NCBI RefSeq assembly: GCF_004005965.1
Contig: NZ_SACY01000001.1
Location: 310,001-374,000, forward strand
DNA from: Sandaracinomonas limnophila
Lineage (GTDB): Bacteria; Bacteroidota; Bacteroidia; Cytophagales; Spirosomataceae
Reading direction: 5' to 3'
DNA length: 64,000 bases
Shown piece by piece: positions 36,429-45,349 of this stretch. The translations under genes and the position numbers were made by a program. The notes beneath the pieces are model-generated. The model was not told the DNA's origin. It saw nothing but the letters and a program-made list of their open reading frames with translations, and made no database searches. How positions within the stretch are numbered: the stretch's first letter is position 1; each line of letters begins with the position of its first letter.

Positions 36429-37350
36429 TCTTAATTCATTTGATTCTAAAGGAATTCAAACTGCAGTTACTGTTGGTATGTTTGATTCTGTTCATTTTGG
36501 TCACCAGAAAGTCTTAAAAGAACTAACAAATATTTCAAAACTAAATAAACTTGAAAGTGTTGTTATTTCGTTTTCAAATTCTACCCTAAGCTATTTTAAA
36601 CAAAATGTTTTTGATGATTTTCTATTTTCTATAGAGGATAAAATTCAACAAATTGAAAAATTAGGTATTGATCACTTGATCATAATACCTTTTGATGATT
36701 ATGTTGCAACCATAGATGCGAAGCATTTTGTTGAGGACATTTTAATTACTATTTTAAATGCGAAACAATTAGTTTTGGGGTATGATAACCGTTTTGGTAA
36801 AGGTCGAGAAGGTTCAGTTGATTTTGTAAATAAAAATTTTTCTACTAAAATTAAGGCACATAGTGTTGAGGCAGAATATTTAAATTATTCAAATCATTCA
36901 AATGAAATTATCAGTTCGTCTTTAGCTAAACATTATTTAACGTTAGGCTGGGTTGATAAAATTGACCAATTATTAGGTAGACCTTTTTATTTAAAAGGGA
37001 TAGTACAATCTGGCAAAAAATTAGGTCGGCAAATAGGTTTTCCTACAGCAAATATATTTTTATCTCCCCAACAATTTGTTCCTTCAATTGGAGTGTATGC
37101 CACTAAAGTATTCTTAAATGGTCAAATTTTTAAAGGAGTAACAAATTTAGGATTTCGACCTACTGTAGATAATTCAAAGACCTTAACAATAGAAACGTAT
37201 TTATTTGATTTTTCTGAAGAAATTTACGGAGAGGAAATTGAAATAGAATTTGTAAAAAAGTTACGAATGGAAATGAAATTCAATTCCATTGAGGAGTTAA
37301 AAATTCAAATTAATAAAGATTGTGAACAAGCTAAAAAAGTTTTAGCATAG
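36412..37350 (+). CDS. ribF: Bifunctional riboflavin kinase / FAD synthetase
   Basis: A 312-residue RibF that makes FMN and FAD. The N-terminal FAD-synthetase (nucleotidyltransferase) domain has VGMFDSVHFGHQKVL and the later LGYDNRFGKGREG. The C-terminal flavokinase domain (about 190-312) has GKKLGRQIGFPTANIFL and GVTNLGFRPTVDN. I chose the ATG at 36412, which lies inside truB; the open frame further upstream is shadow. It is the last gene of the run and overlaps convergent pheA by 9 bp. Confidence 0.95.
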   Translation: MKLYRNLNSFDSKGIQTAVTVGMFDSVHFGHQKVLKELTNISKLNKLESVVISFSNSTLSYFKQNVFDDFLFSIEDKIQQIEKLGIDHLIIIPFDDYVATIDAKHFVEDILITILNAKQLVLGYDNRFGKGREGSVDFVNKNFSTKIKAHSVEAEYLNYSNHSNEIISSSLAKHYLTLGWVDKIDQLLGRPFYLKGIVQSGKKLGRQIGFPTANIFLSPQQFVPSIGVYATKVFLNGQIFKGVTNLGFRPTVDNSKTLTIETYLFDFSEEIYGEEIEIEFVKKLRMEMKFNSIEELKIQINKDCEQAKKVLA

Positions 37351-38418
37351 GTTCATATAACTACCTAAAAACAAAATCTCATCTTTTTTGTGTTCAATTA
37401 CATTTTTAATATTTTCATCTAAAATATTTCCCTCCAAATCCATATAAAACCAAAATTTAAAATCATAAATTTGTTTGATCGGTCTTGATTCTATTTTTAA
37501 TAGGTTAATATTATTATCCTGAAATTCTTTTAAAAGATCAACCAATGCGCCAGGTTTATCATCATTTTTTAATTTAACCGCTATACTGGTTTTATCTCTA
37601 TCAGTTTTTTTCAGGTTAGCTTGTTTAGAAATAATAAAGAACCTTGTGTGATTAGAGGTAGAATCTTGAATATTTTCAAATAAAATTGGTAGATTATGTA
37701 TTTTAGCGGCTATATGAGAACATAATGCTGCAGATCCCTCCTCTTTTTCTGCTAATTGAGCTGCTTTAGATGTTGAGTCTACTTGAACAAAGAATGATTC
37801 TTCTTTATTGCCAAAATAATCGCCTAAAAACTTCTTACACTGATTGAACGCAATATCTTTGGAATATATTTTTTTGATTTCACCAATATGATTTTCCTTG
37901 GTTGCCAATGAAAAATTAACTGGAATTATAATTTCGGAAATAATAAATAATTTCTTTTCAAATAATAAATCTAGTGTTTCCTTCACCATTCCCTCTTGAT
38001 TATTTTCAATTGGGATGATACCATATTTGGCTCTGCCGGTTTCAATAGATTCAAAAACTGATTGAATAGATGGTAAAGAAACATAATCAGCGATGGCACC
38101 AAATCTGGTTTCAGCAGCTTGATGTGTGAAACTACCTTCAGGACCTAAATAAGAAATGATTTCAGGTAATTCAAGATTTCTTGAAACTCCAAAAATTTCT
38201 AAATAAATTGCTTCAATGGCTTTTTTAGATAATTTTCCAGTGGGTTGTAAAGCTAACCTTTCAATGATTTCCTTTTCCCGATCTGGATGATAAATTGCAG
38301 AATTGCTTCCACGTTTTAATTTACCTATTTCTTCAACGAATTCCATTCGCTGAACCAATAATTTCAGGATTTGGTCATCAACTGAATCAATATTTTTTCT
38401 TAGATCTAAAATATCCAT
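37342..38418 (-). CDS. pheA: Bifunctional chorismate mutase / prephenate dehydratase
   Basis: A 358-residue enzyme converting chorismate via prephenate to phenylpyruvate. Residues 1-85 are the AroQ chorismate mutase (LRKNIDSVDDQILKLLVQRM, HPDREKEII), about 90-270 the prephenate dehydratase (YLGPEGSFTHQAAE, NQEGMVKETLDLL, NHTRFFIIS), and about 280-358 the ACT regulatory domain (KPGALVDLLKEF, LLKIESRPIK). ESRP is the phenylalanine-binding motif, so feedback inhibition is expected. It lies 14 nt downstream of the WecA-like gene. Confidence 0.94.
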   Translation of the reverse strand: MDILDLRKNIDSVDDQILKLLVQRMEFVEEIGKLKRGSNSAIYHPDREKEIIERLALQPTGKLSKKAIEAIYLEIFGVSRNLELPEIISYLGPEGSFTHQAAETRFGAIADYVSLPSIQSVFESIETGRAKYGIIPIENNQEGMVKETLDLLFEKKLFIISEIIIPVNFSLATKENHIGEIKKIYSKDIAFNQCKKFLGDYFGNKEESFFVQVDSTSKAAQLAEKEEGSAALCSHIAAKIHNLPILFENIQDSTSNHTRFFIISKQANLKKTDRDKTSIAVKLKNDDKPGALVDLLKEFQDNNINLLKIESRPIKQIYDFKFWFYMDLEGNILDENIKNVIEHKKDEILFLGSYMNLC

Positions 38419-38432
38419 TTTACTTAATATAT

Positions 38433-39617
38433 TTACTGATTATCAATCAGTTTATCACTGTTTGGTTTTAATCGATCAGCTATTTGTAGTCTTTTTACTT
38501 TATCAATTTTATTGAATTTAATACGCTCAATTTTATTGATTTCAATTTTTTTACTGAGATTGTTACCCCAAAAACAATAAATTATAAAGTTTAGAAATAA
38601 ATATAATAACATGACATTATTATTATTTACGTAATAATTGATAGAGTAATAACCCGTAAAAATTATAATGTTGTAGATTATTAAAATTAAAGTAGCAACC
38701 AAGTGTGAATATCCAGTATCAATTAAAAGATGATGCATGTGATTCCTATCACCCACAAAAGGAGATTTCCCATTTATTATTCTAATTGAAAACATTCTTA
38801 ATGTATCAAATAAAGGCAATAATAATATTGTAATTGCAATAAGTGGAGCATTGTTTCCCATGTTGGGATTATATTCGAAATGCTCATTAATCATAATAAA
38901 TTTTATGGAAAAAAAAGATAGTAAAAATCCAATAATTAATGATCCCGTATCTCCCATAAATATTTTGTTTTTCTTTGACCAATTATATCGAAGAAATCCA
39001 ACCAAAGAACCAGCAAGGGCAAGGGATAAAGTTGCGTGGGCAAAATAGCCTAAGTTGTAGAATAAATAAGAGAATACGACACTTGTCCAAACTCCAACTG
39101 TTCCAGCTAATCCATCTATTCCATCAAGAAGGTTTAATGAATTAATAATTGAAATGAATATGAATACCGTAAATAGAATGCTAAAAATATAGGGTATTTG
39201 ATAAATTCCAAAAAGTCCATATAGGTTTGAAATTCTTATATTACCAAGTGTTATAAGCATTAAAGAGGCAGCTATTTGGATAATAAGTTTCTTTTTAGGA
39301 GATAAAATTAAGATATCATCCTTTATACCTAAAAAAAATAAAATTATAATTGCTGCAATTGTTAAATGCGTATCATGACCTTCTGAAGGGTTATCCCATA
39401 TAAAATATGAGATCAAAGTAGAGGCAAAGATTGCAACCCCACCTAAAGTTGGAGTTACTTCATCATGTGAGCTTCTTAATTGAACCTCTGCCATCAAATC
39501 TTTTAATTTAGAGATATTGATGATTACAGGAATTGTTGTAATAGATATTATTAAAGAAATTATAAATGATAAAAAAATTTGAATTTCCTTTACTTGAAGT
39601 AATTCATTAAAATACAT
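38433..39617 (-). CDS. Undecaprenyl-phosphate HexNAc-1-phosphate transferase (WecA/MraY family)
   Basis: A 394-residue polyprenyl-phosphate glycosyl-1-phosphate transferase with about ten helices. The acidic motifs of the family are present: DD in GIKDDILILSPKKKL, NLLDGIDGLAGTVG, and MGDTGSLIIGFLL, plus the HMHH metal/substrate motif in GDRNHMHHLLIDTG. It starts O-antigen or exopolysaccharide chains by moving GlcNAc-1-P (or a related sugar) to undecaprenyl phosphate. MraY is less likely because the gene sits in a glycan operon, not a cell-wall cluster. It is the fifth gene of that operon. Confidence 0.9.
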   Translation of the reverse strand: MYFNELLQVKEIQIFLSFIISLIISITTIPVIINISKLKDLMAEVQLRSSHDEVTPTLGGVAIFASTLISYFIWDNPSEGHDTHLTIAAIIILFFLGIKDDILILSPKKKLIIQIAASLMLITLGNIRISNLYGLFGIYQIPYIFSILFTVFIFISIINSLNLLDGIDGLAGTVGVWTSVVFSYLFYNLGYFAHATLSLALAGSLVGFLRYNWSKKNKIFMGDTGSLIIGFLLSFFSIKFIMINEHFEYNPNMGNNAPLIAITILLLPLFDTLRMFSIRIINGKSPFVGDRNHMHHLLIDTGYSHLVATLILIIYNIIIFTGYYSINYYVNNNNVMLLYLFLNFIIYCFWGNNLSKKIEINKIERIKFNKIDKVKRLQIADRLKPNSDKLIDNQ

Positions 39618-39622
39618 ATAAT

Positions 39623-40159
39623 TTATAATTTATTTTTAATTTTTATGGCTGGATTTCCTCGATAAACGCCATTTTCTTCAGTAGAAGAAATTACAGTTGA
39701 GGATAATAAAATTAATGAATTTTTTCCGATTGTCACACCATTTGCAATTAAACAATTTGCAGTAATCCATACATTATCTTCAATAATTATAGGAAGGGTT
39801 ATTAAATCAAAGGTTTCTTTCCTATAATTATGATTTCCTGTTAAAATAAAGGTGTTTTGGGAGATACAAACATTGTTTCCTATGGAAACTTTAGAAATAT
39901 TATCAATCCAAACATTCTCACCTAACCAAACATCGTCACCAATTTCAAGTTCCCATGGGAATTTTATTTTAACCCAAGGCTTAATTATTGATTTTTTACC
40001 AATTTTAGCACCGAAGGCCTTTAGAAATAAAATTTTTATTTTGTTTGGATATGGAATATTAGTTAGGAAAAATAGATTAGAAATTAATAACCAAATGGCA
40101 TATTTAATTTTAATGCTCATTGAAGGTAAATTAGTTTCCCGATAAGAGGATAGCTTCAT
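39623..40159 (-). CDS. Left-handed beta-helix acyltransferase (WcaF/NodL-like acetyltransferase)
   Basis: A 178-residue hexapeptide-repeat protein. The coils run IEIGDDVWLGENVWIDN, VSIGNNVCISQNTFI, IIEDNVWITANCLIANGVTIG. LTGNHNYRKETFD carries the catalytic histidine of the CAT/NodL group, and YRGNPAIKIKNKL is the usual C-terminus. It probably acetylates a sugar of the glycan made by this operon using acetyl-CoA. The N-terminal stretch with NLFFLTNIPYPNKIKILFLKAFGAKIG is typical of WcaF-like proteins. Confidence 0.88.
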   Translation of the reverse strand: MKLSSYRETNLPSMSIKIKYAIWLLISNLFFLTNIPYPNKIKILFLKAFGAKIGKKSIIKPWVKIKFPWELEIGDDVWLGENVWIDNISKVSIGNNVCISQNTFILTGNHNYRKETFDLITLPIIIEDNVWITANCLIANGVTIGKNSLILLSSTVISSTEENGVYRGNPAIKIKNKL

Positions 40160-40171
40160 GAAGTTTTAATT

Positions 40172-41080
40172 TTATTGGATCTTATTCTCCTTTAAAAATT
40201 CATTAATTTTTTGAGGGTTTTTATCCATTGCTTTTTCTAATTCGTAAATATTTACGTCAACTAAAAATCGATACCAAAATCCTTGTAAAAAATGCCATAT
40301 TAGTCCTTGGGTACCATCTAAAAATCCCAATTTTATGAAATATCGGTAGATAAAATATAGAAAAGCCCTCAAAAACAAAGGGGCTTTATCATATATATTA
40401 TTTTTCAATAAGCGTTTAGTTTTGGCAGATGTATTGCTTACTTGATCACTATTTTTGAACTGATTAGTATATTTTGATAATAAATAATCTAGAGCTTCTC
40501 TCCTTGCATAATTTATATGCTTTTGTGTCCACCAACTTATAGAATTTAAATTTTCATCAAAAAATAAATTTTGGAAGCTGTATAAACTTGGATTTTCAAG
40601 CTGAATATGTTCATCCATCCATCGTTCTTCGCTTCTACCCTGTCCAGTTTTCCATATTCTTAAAAGATTTTGAATTTTAAAATCTCCATGCTTTATTTGG
40701 CGCCCTTTTACAATTAATCCTCTTTTTAAAATATACCCATTATACTTGAAAATATTATTTGTTTTAAAAAAGTCGATTATTTCTCCAATTAATTCTGTAG
40801 TTAAATATTCATCAGAGTCCATTTTCATGGTAAAAAGCGTATCGATTTTACAATTATCTATGGCCCAATTTAATTGCTCTGCATGGTTATGATTCCATTT
40901 TCTTTGATAAAAATCAACATGATATTCTTCGCAAATATCTTTAGTTTTATCTGTCGAATAGGAGTCTACGACAATGATTTTTTTTGCAATATTTTGTAGT
41001 GATTCTAAACACCTTCTAATATGTATTTCTTCATTAAAAGTTAAAATAATAACTGTAATATCAGGAAGATTACTTTTCAT
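40172..41080 (-). CDS. Glycosyltransferase family 2 (WaaE/KdtX-like)
   Basis: A 302-residue GT2 enzyme with the WaaE/LgtF look: VIILTFNEEIHIRRCLESL, VVDSYSTDKT, FYQRKWNHNHAEQLNWAI, and the acidic MKMDSDEYLT. A C-terminal RAFLYFIYRYFIKLGFLDGTQGLIWHFLQGFWYRFL membrane-associated segment is typical of this group. It transfers a hexose to a lipid-linked or lipid A core acceptor on the cytoplasmic face. It overlaps the GT4 gene upstream by 11 bp. Confidence 0.88.
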   Translation of the reverse strand: MKSNLPDITVIILTFNEEIHIRRCLESLQNIAKKIIVVDSYSTDKTKDICEEYHVDFYQRKWNHNHAEQLNWAIDNCKIDTLFTMKMDSDEYLTTELIGEIIDFFKTNNIFKYNGYILKRGLIVKGRQIKHGDFKIQNLLRIWKTGQGRSEERWMDEHIQLENPSLYSFQNLFFDENLNSISWWTQKHINYARREALDYLLSKYTNQFKNSDQVSNTSAKTKRLLKNNIYDKAPLFLRAFLYFIYRYFIKLGFLDGTQGLIWHFLQGFWYRFLVDVNIYELEKAMDKNPQKINEFLKENKIQ

Positions 41081-42176
41081 TTAATAAATACAATTTTTCT
41101 AAAAAGTTATTTATTGCAAATTTTTCATCAAAGATAAGGTTATTTCTTTGAATAAAATTAATTGAATTTAATGGCTTATTTAAATAATTTTCAAGTTGAA
41201 TAATTGTATTTTGATTTTCTAAATCCCCTAAAATTAGACCATTTTGATTAGAAATAACTAAATCATCGGCACATCCACAATTTTCAGAGCATATCACTGG
41301 AATATTAAAAAATAGGGCTTCATTTGCTACCATGCCCCATGTTTCAGAATTTGATAATAAAATTAAATAATCGTATTTAGGATATATGTTAGAAACTTCG
41401 TTCCATTTAATTGGACCCATTAATTTCACAAATTGCAAATTGTTTTTTTGAATTAATAGTTTAATTTTTTCTTGCAAAGGCCCATCACCATAAATATCAA
41501 ACTCTAAATTGTTTTTTTTTATTTTTGAAAGAAATTTTATCGTATTAATTAAGTTTTTTTCTTCTGATAATCTACCGATAAATAAAAGTTTAATGGTTTG
41601 ATTTTTTACTTTTAAATCTGATATATTATTAAATTTATTTTTATCAAATGTATTTGAAAAATTTATAATTTTTGTTTTAGGTACACACATTGAAAATAAA
41701 TAATTATTGGTTTTTAGTCCATAAGAATTAATATAATCAACATTCTTTAAAATTATTTTTTTAATTATAGCCTTTATTGAATCAAGGTTTTTAGATGTGG
41801 TTATACTTTCTAATGTGATGATTGTTTTTATTTTTAAAAATTTACAAATAAGTAATGTTGGTAAGGTGAAAATGGAAGTATATCCCGTTAAATTTAATAT
41901 ATCTGGTTTAAATGTAATTATATATTTAAGCCAAAAATAAAACTCAAATAATTGATTTACCTTCTCCAAAGGTTTTTTACTTATTAAGAAATAAGGATAT
42001 TTTATTGAATTTTCTAAACTTAATTTATCAAAATGATTAAATCTATAGGCTTCAGAATAACTAGTTTGTACAACGAAAAGATCTCCCCCTGAATTTTTTA
42101 AATTTTGAAATATTTTTTCAAAATAGATTGATTTGTATTGAGCAGATAAGGTATTATGAAATATTAATACTTTCAT
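41070..42176 (-). CDS. Glycosyltransferase family 4 (GT-B fold)
   Basis: A 368-residue GT-B enzyme. The C-terminal nucleotide-sugar domain has LLFIGRLSEEKNLINTIKFL and the EX7E-type motif in SNSETWGMVANEALFFNIPVICSENCGCADDL. The N-terminal acceptor domain is diverged (LNLTGYTSIFTLPTLLICKFLKIKTIITLE). It adds a sugar with retention to a lipid-linked chain. It couples to the Wzy-like gene by an ATGA overlap. Confidence 0.88.
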   Translation of the reverse strand: MKVLIFHNTLSAQYKSIYFEKIFQNLKNSGGDLFVVQTSYSEAYRFNHFDKLSLENSIKYPYFLISKKPLEKVNQLFEFYFWLKYIITFKPDILNLTGYTSIFTLPTLLICKFLKIKTIITLESITTSKNLDSIKAIIKKIILKNVDYINSYGLKTNNYLFSMCVPKTKIINFSNTFDKNKFNNISDLKVKNQTIKLLFIGRLSEEKNLINTIKFLSKIKKNNLEFDIYGDGPLQEKIKLLIQKNNLQFVKLMGPIKWNEVSNIYPKYDYLILLSNSETWGMVANEALFFNIPVICSENCGCADDLVISNQNGLILGDLENQNTIIQLENYLNKPLNSINFIQRNNLIFDEKFAINNFLEKLYLLNEK

Positions 42177-43456
42177 TGAAGCGAATCTTTTGAACCATTA
42201 ATTCCTAAAAATCTAATGTATAGACTTGATTGAATAAAAAACCAATAATCCATAGGCCTACCTTGTGTAAAATAGGTTAATATAGTGGTAATTATATAAA
42301 ATGCTAAAAATAATTGAAATATGTTATTTGAAGTTAATATGTTTTTAAAGCTAAAGAATAAAATCATAATAAAAAATAACACAAATGGTATAAAACCTAT
42401 TATTCCAAAATCTATAAAAACCTCAAGAATTGGGATATCAATATAAAAGTATTTATAACCATTGCCAAAGAGAAATTCTAAAGGTTGATTTTTTAACAAA
42501 AAAATCAATTTTTTGAAATTATAAACTCTTTCATTGGTACTGACATCTAATGTACCCGTATCTCCATTACCTATTCCTAAAGAATTAAATGATTTTTGTA
42601 ACATTTTAAGCCCTATTGACCCATATTGATTAAATAGCGCTGTAATTTTATTTATTGAAAATAGGATTGTTGGTATAATTAAAAGGAAAAATGCCTGCCA
42701 TATTGTTTTTAAGCGATTCTTATTTTCTTTTATTTTTTCCCTATTTAAATAGGTAAGTATTAGTAAAAATAAAACCAATGGTAAAGATAAAAATGTAGTT
42801 TTTACCAATGTGGCGAAAATACATACTAAACCTAATAATAGGCAAATCCACAAAAAGCAATATTGTAAAATATTGAATTTTTTATCATTTTTGAAAATTA
42901 ACAATAAGCTTACAATAACAGCAATTAAACCATTTTTTGAATAAATATGGGGGTTTCCAGAGAATTTACCACTTGTATTAGATGCAAAGTTTACAGTTGC
43001 TCTCATTCCTATTATATAGTATGGATTTGATAAAATACTATAAAGAAGTGAAATGTTAATTAGTAAACTTAAAAGTAATATAGCATAAGGTAAAATATCT
43101 TGTATTTTATTATCTACTTTCATTAATTGGATTAAATAGGCGCCTGATAATCCAAATAAAATAAGCTCATTAATCCATATTCCACCATCAGCCGTATTAT
43201 ATAAAAAAAAATATAAAATATTGATGATGAAATAGCTATAAGTAGTAATAAACAAAATTAAATTCCCTTTAAATAATTTAGAATAACTGGGATTTGTATT
43301 GATTAATACGATTGAAACGCATTGAAAAATAAGGTTACTAATGGCATCATTACCTAAATTAGGTAGTAAGGATCTGATAAAATAAACAAACCCTGACCCC
43401 ATAAATGGAATTAGTATTCCAATTGTCTGAAGCCAGGGTGTAATCTTATTTTTCAA
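42173..43456 (-). CDS. O-antigen polymerase/ligase-like membrane protein (Wzy/WaaL type)
   Basis: A 427-residue polytopic protein with about 11-12 helices and one large periplasmic loop (about 285-345; NSLGIGNGDTGTLDVSTNERVYNFKKLI) followed by FGNGYKYFYIDIPILEVFIDFGIIGFIPF, which is the Wzy/WaaL-type signature region. It would polymerise undecaprenyl-linked repeat units or ligate them to lipid A core. The start is TTG at 43456; the first ATG (43402) would cut into helix 1. It begins only 23 nt after the tRNA-Arg gene on the same strand. Confidence 0.75.
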   Translation of the reverse strand: MKNKITPWLQTIGILIPFMGSGFVYFIRSLLPNLGNDAISNLIFQCVSIVLINTNPSYSKLFKGNLILFITTYSYFIINILYFFLYNTADGGIWINELILFGLSGAYLIQLMKVDNKIQDILPYAILLLSLLINISLLYSILSNPYYIIGMRATVNFASNTSGKFSGNPHIYSKNGLIAVIVSLLLIFKNDKKFNILQYCFLWICLLLGLVCIFATLVKTTFLSLPLVLFLLILTYLNREKIKENKNRLKTIWQAFFLLIIPTILFSINKITALFNQYGSIGLKMLQKSFNSLGIGNGDTGTLDVSTNERVYNFKKLIFLLKNQPLEFLFGNGYKYFYIDIPILEVFIDFGIIGFIPFVLFFIMILFFSFKNILTSNNIFQLFLAFYIITTILTYFTQGRPMDYWFFIQSSLYIRFLGINGSKDSLQ

Positions 43457-43479
43457 ATTAAATAAGAATTTAAATGTTG

Positions 43480-43553
43480 TGATTCCGTTTGGATTCGAAC
43501 CAAAGACCTACTGCTTAGAAGGCAGTTGCTCTATCCAGCTGAGCTACGGAACC
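43480..43553 (-). tRNA. tRNA-Arg(TCT)
   Basis: A 74-nt cloverleaf. The acceptor GGTTCCG pairs with CGGAATC (one G-U), discriminator A; the D-arm has GCTCAGCTGGATAGAGC, the anticodon loop CTTCTAA gives TCT (reads AGA/AGG), and the T-loop is TTCGAAT. CCA is not encoded. Third of three tandem tRNAs. Confidence 0.95.
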
Positions 43554-43611
43554 AAAATAAAAAGCCAATTTATTTTGAGTTTCCTCATGCAATAAATTGA
43601 CTTCTATTTAG

Positions 43612-43685
43612 TCGGGGTGGCAGGATTCGAACCTACGACCTCTTGGTCCCAAACCAAGCGCGATACCGGGCTACGCTACACCCCG
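43612..43685 (-). tRNA. tRNA-Pro(TGG)
   Basis: A 74-nt cloverleaf. The acceptor is CGGGGTG with CACCCCG, discriminator A; the anticodon stem/loop CTTGG-TTTGGGA-CCAAG gives TGG; the T-loop is TTCGAAT. CCA is not encoded. Middle gene of the tandem. Confidence 0.95.
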
Positions 43686-43695
43686 AAAAATACTG

Positions 43696-43782
43696 CGGAG
43701 AGAGAGGGATTCGAACCCTCGGTACCGTTACCAGTACGACAGTTTAGCAAACTGTTCCTTTCGGCCTCTCAGGCATCTCTCC
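43696..43782 (-). tRNA. tRNA-Ser(GCT)
   Basis: An 87-nt class II tRNA. The acceptor is GGAGAGA with TCTCTCC, discriminator G; the anticodon loop TTGCTAA gives GCT (reads AGC/AGU); there is a long variable arm and a T-arm GAGGGTTCGAATCCCTC. CCA is not encoded. First gene of the tandem. Confidence 0.95.
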
Positions 43783-43799
43783 TAGCATTTAAGAGAGCA

Positions 43800-43807
43800 C
43801 AAAAATA
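43800..43807 (-). promoter_or_regulatory. -7 box of the tRNA-Ser-Pro-Arg transcript
   Basis: Minus-strand TATTTTTG fits TAnnTTTG exactly and lies 18 nt before the tRNA-Ser 5' end, the same distance as in the tRNA-Leu promoter. No good -33 TTTG is visible. Confidence 0.5.
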
Positions 43808-43848
43808 AACAAATTATTTTAAAATACCACTGAAAGGCCTAATTTTTT

Positions 43849-45342
43849 TTAATTTAAATCAAAAGTTGAAACAATTTTTCCTTCTAATTTTGTTTCTCCC
43901 ATCAAATATTTGTCAATATTTCGTGCAGCTTCTCTACCTTCTGAAATAGCCCATACTACTAACGACTGACCTCGTCTTGCATCCCCTGCAGAGAATATAT
44001 TCTGATTATCAGTTTGATAGCTTGTTGATGCCTTGATGTTTCCTCTTTCGTCCGTTTGCACATTCGAACTTTTCAACTCATCCATTAATTGATTTTGATC
44101 AGTATGTAAAAATCCTGCAGCAATTAATGCTAATTCACATGGAATTTCTCTAATATTTGTAATTTTTTGTTCAACCTGCCCATTTACTGTTTCTAAGGTT
44201 ATATCACCAATCTTAACTCCTACTAATTCACCTTTATCGTTTTTTATAAATTCTTGTAAAGAAATTGACCACATACGATTTGCACCTTCTTCATGAGAGG
44301 TTGATGTTCTCAACATATTTGGCCAATTAGGCCAAGGTGTATTTTCAGCTCTTCCAATTGGTGGCTTTGGCATTACTTCAATCTGGGTAATACTTTTTGC
44401 TTGATGTCTATTACTTGTTCCTACACAATCTGAACCTGTATCTCCCCCGCCAATTACTATTACATTTTTACCTGTTGCTAAAATATTATTGTTAGTATAG
44501 GAATCTCCTTTATGATTAACTAATAATTCAATTTTGGCATTTCTTTTATTTTGTTGCGATAAAAATTCCATTGCTGGATAAATACCTACTGCGTCAGATC
44601 CTGTAATATTGATTAAGCGGGGGGTTGTTGAACCTGCCGCTACTAATACTACATCATTATCTGCCTCTAATTGTCTCAATTTTATATCTTTTCCAATAGC
44701 AGTATTTGTATGGAAAATAATTCCCTCTGCTTTCATTACAGCAACTCTCCTGTCTATAGTTGATTTATCTAATTTAAAATCAGGGATGCCATAGCGTAAT
44801 AAGCCACCTATTTGATCAGCTCTTTCATAAACTGTTACTGTATGTCCAGCTTTATTTAATTGAGCAGCAGCAGCCATTCCTGCAGGTCCTGAACCAATAA
44901 TAGCAATTTTTTTTCCAGTTCTTTTAGTTGGAATTTGAGGTGTTACCCAACCTTCTGAATAAGCTTTTTCAATAATTGACTTTTCAATTAATTCAATAGT
45001 TACCGGTGGTTTGTTAATACCTAATACACAAGATGATTCACAAGGGGCTGGACAAATTCTTCCTGTAAACTCAGGGAAATTATTTGTTGATACTAATATT
45101 TCATAGGCATATTTCCAATTACCTTCATAAACGGCATCATTGAATTCTGGAATAATATTTCCTAGAGGGCAACCATTGTGACAAAATGGTGTACCACAAT
45201 CCATACATCTTGAAGCTTGCGCCTCAGACTCTTGCAGCGTAGGTAATATTTCAATTTCCTTATAATCTTTGATTCTTTCAGAAACTGGTCTTTTTACTGC
45301 TGGAATTCTATCTTTTTCTAAAAATCCTGTAGGCTTACCCAT
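43849..45342 (-). CDS. gltD: Glutamate synthase small (beta) subunit
   Basis: A 497-residue subunit that oxidises NADPH and passes electrons to GltB. The N-terminal domain holds two cysteine clusters for 4Fe-4S centres (CMDCGTPFCHNGCPLGN and CPAPCESSCVLG). FAD binding is at IIGSGPAGMAAAAQLNKAGH and NADPH binding at VIGGGDTGSDCVGT. It lies 7 nt downstream of gltB. The tRNA-Ser gene lies 66 nt beyond its stop on the same strand. Confidence 0.96.
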   Translation of the reverse strand: MGKPTGFLEKDRIPAVKRPVSERIKDYKEIEILPTLQESEAQASRCMDCGTPFCHNGCPLGNIIPEFNDAVYEGNWKYAYEILVSTNNFPEFTGRICPAPCESSCVLGINKPPVTIELIEKSIIEKAYSEGWVTPQIPTKRTGKKIAIIGSGPAGMAAAAQLNKAGHTVTVYERADQIGGLLRYGIPDFKLDKSTIDRRVAVMKAEGIIFHTNTAIGKDIKLRQLEADNDVVLVAAGSTTPRLINITGSDAVGIYPAMEFLSQQNKRNAKIELLVNHKGDSYTNNNILATGKNVIVIGGGDTGSDCVGTSNRHQAKSITQIEVMPKPPIGRAENTPWPNWPNMLRTSTSHEEGANRMWSISLQEFIKNDKGELVGVKIGDITLETVNGQVEQKITNIREIPCELALIAAGFLHTDQNQLMDELKSSNVQTDERGNIKASTSYQTDNQNIFSAGDARRGQSLVVWAISEGREAARNIDKYLMGETKLEGKIVSTFDLN

Positions 45343-45349
45343 TTTGTAA

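Noticed and set aside
43617-43808. Plus-strand open frame of about 63 codons
   Set aside because: It runs antisense through the tRNA-Pro and tRNA-Ser genes; such frames (AGFEPTTSW, AEREGFEPSV) are a well-known tRNA artefact.
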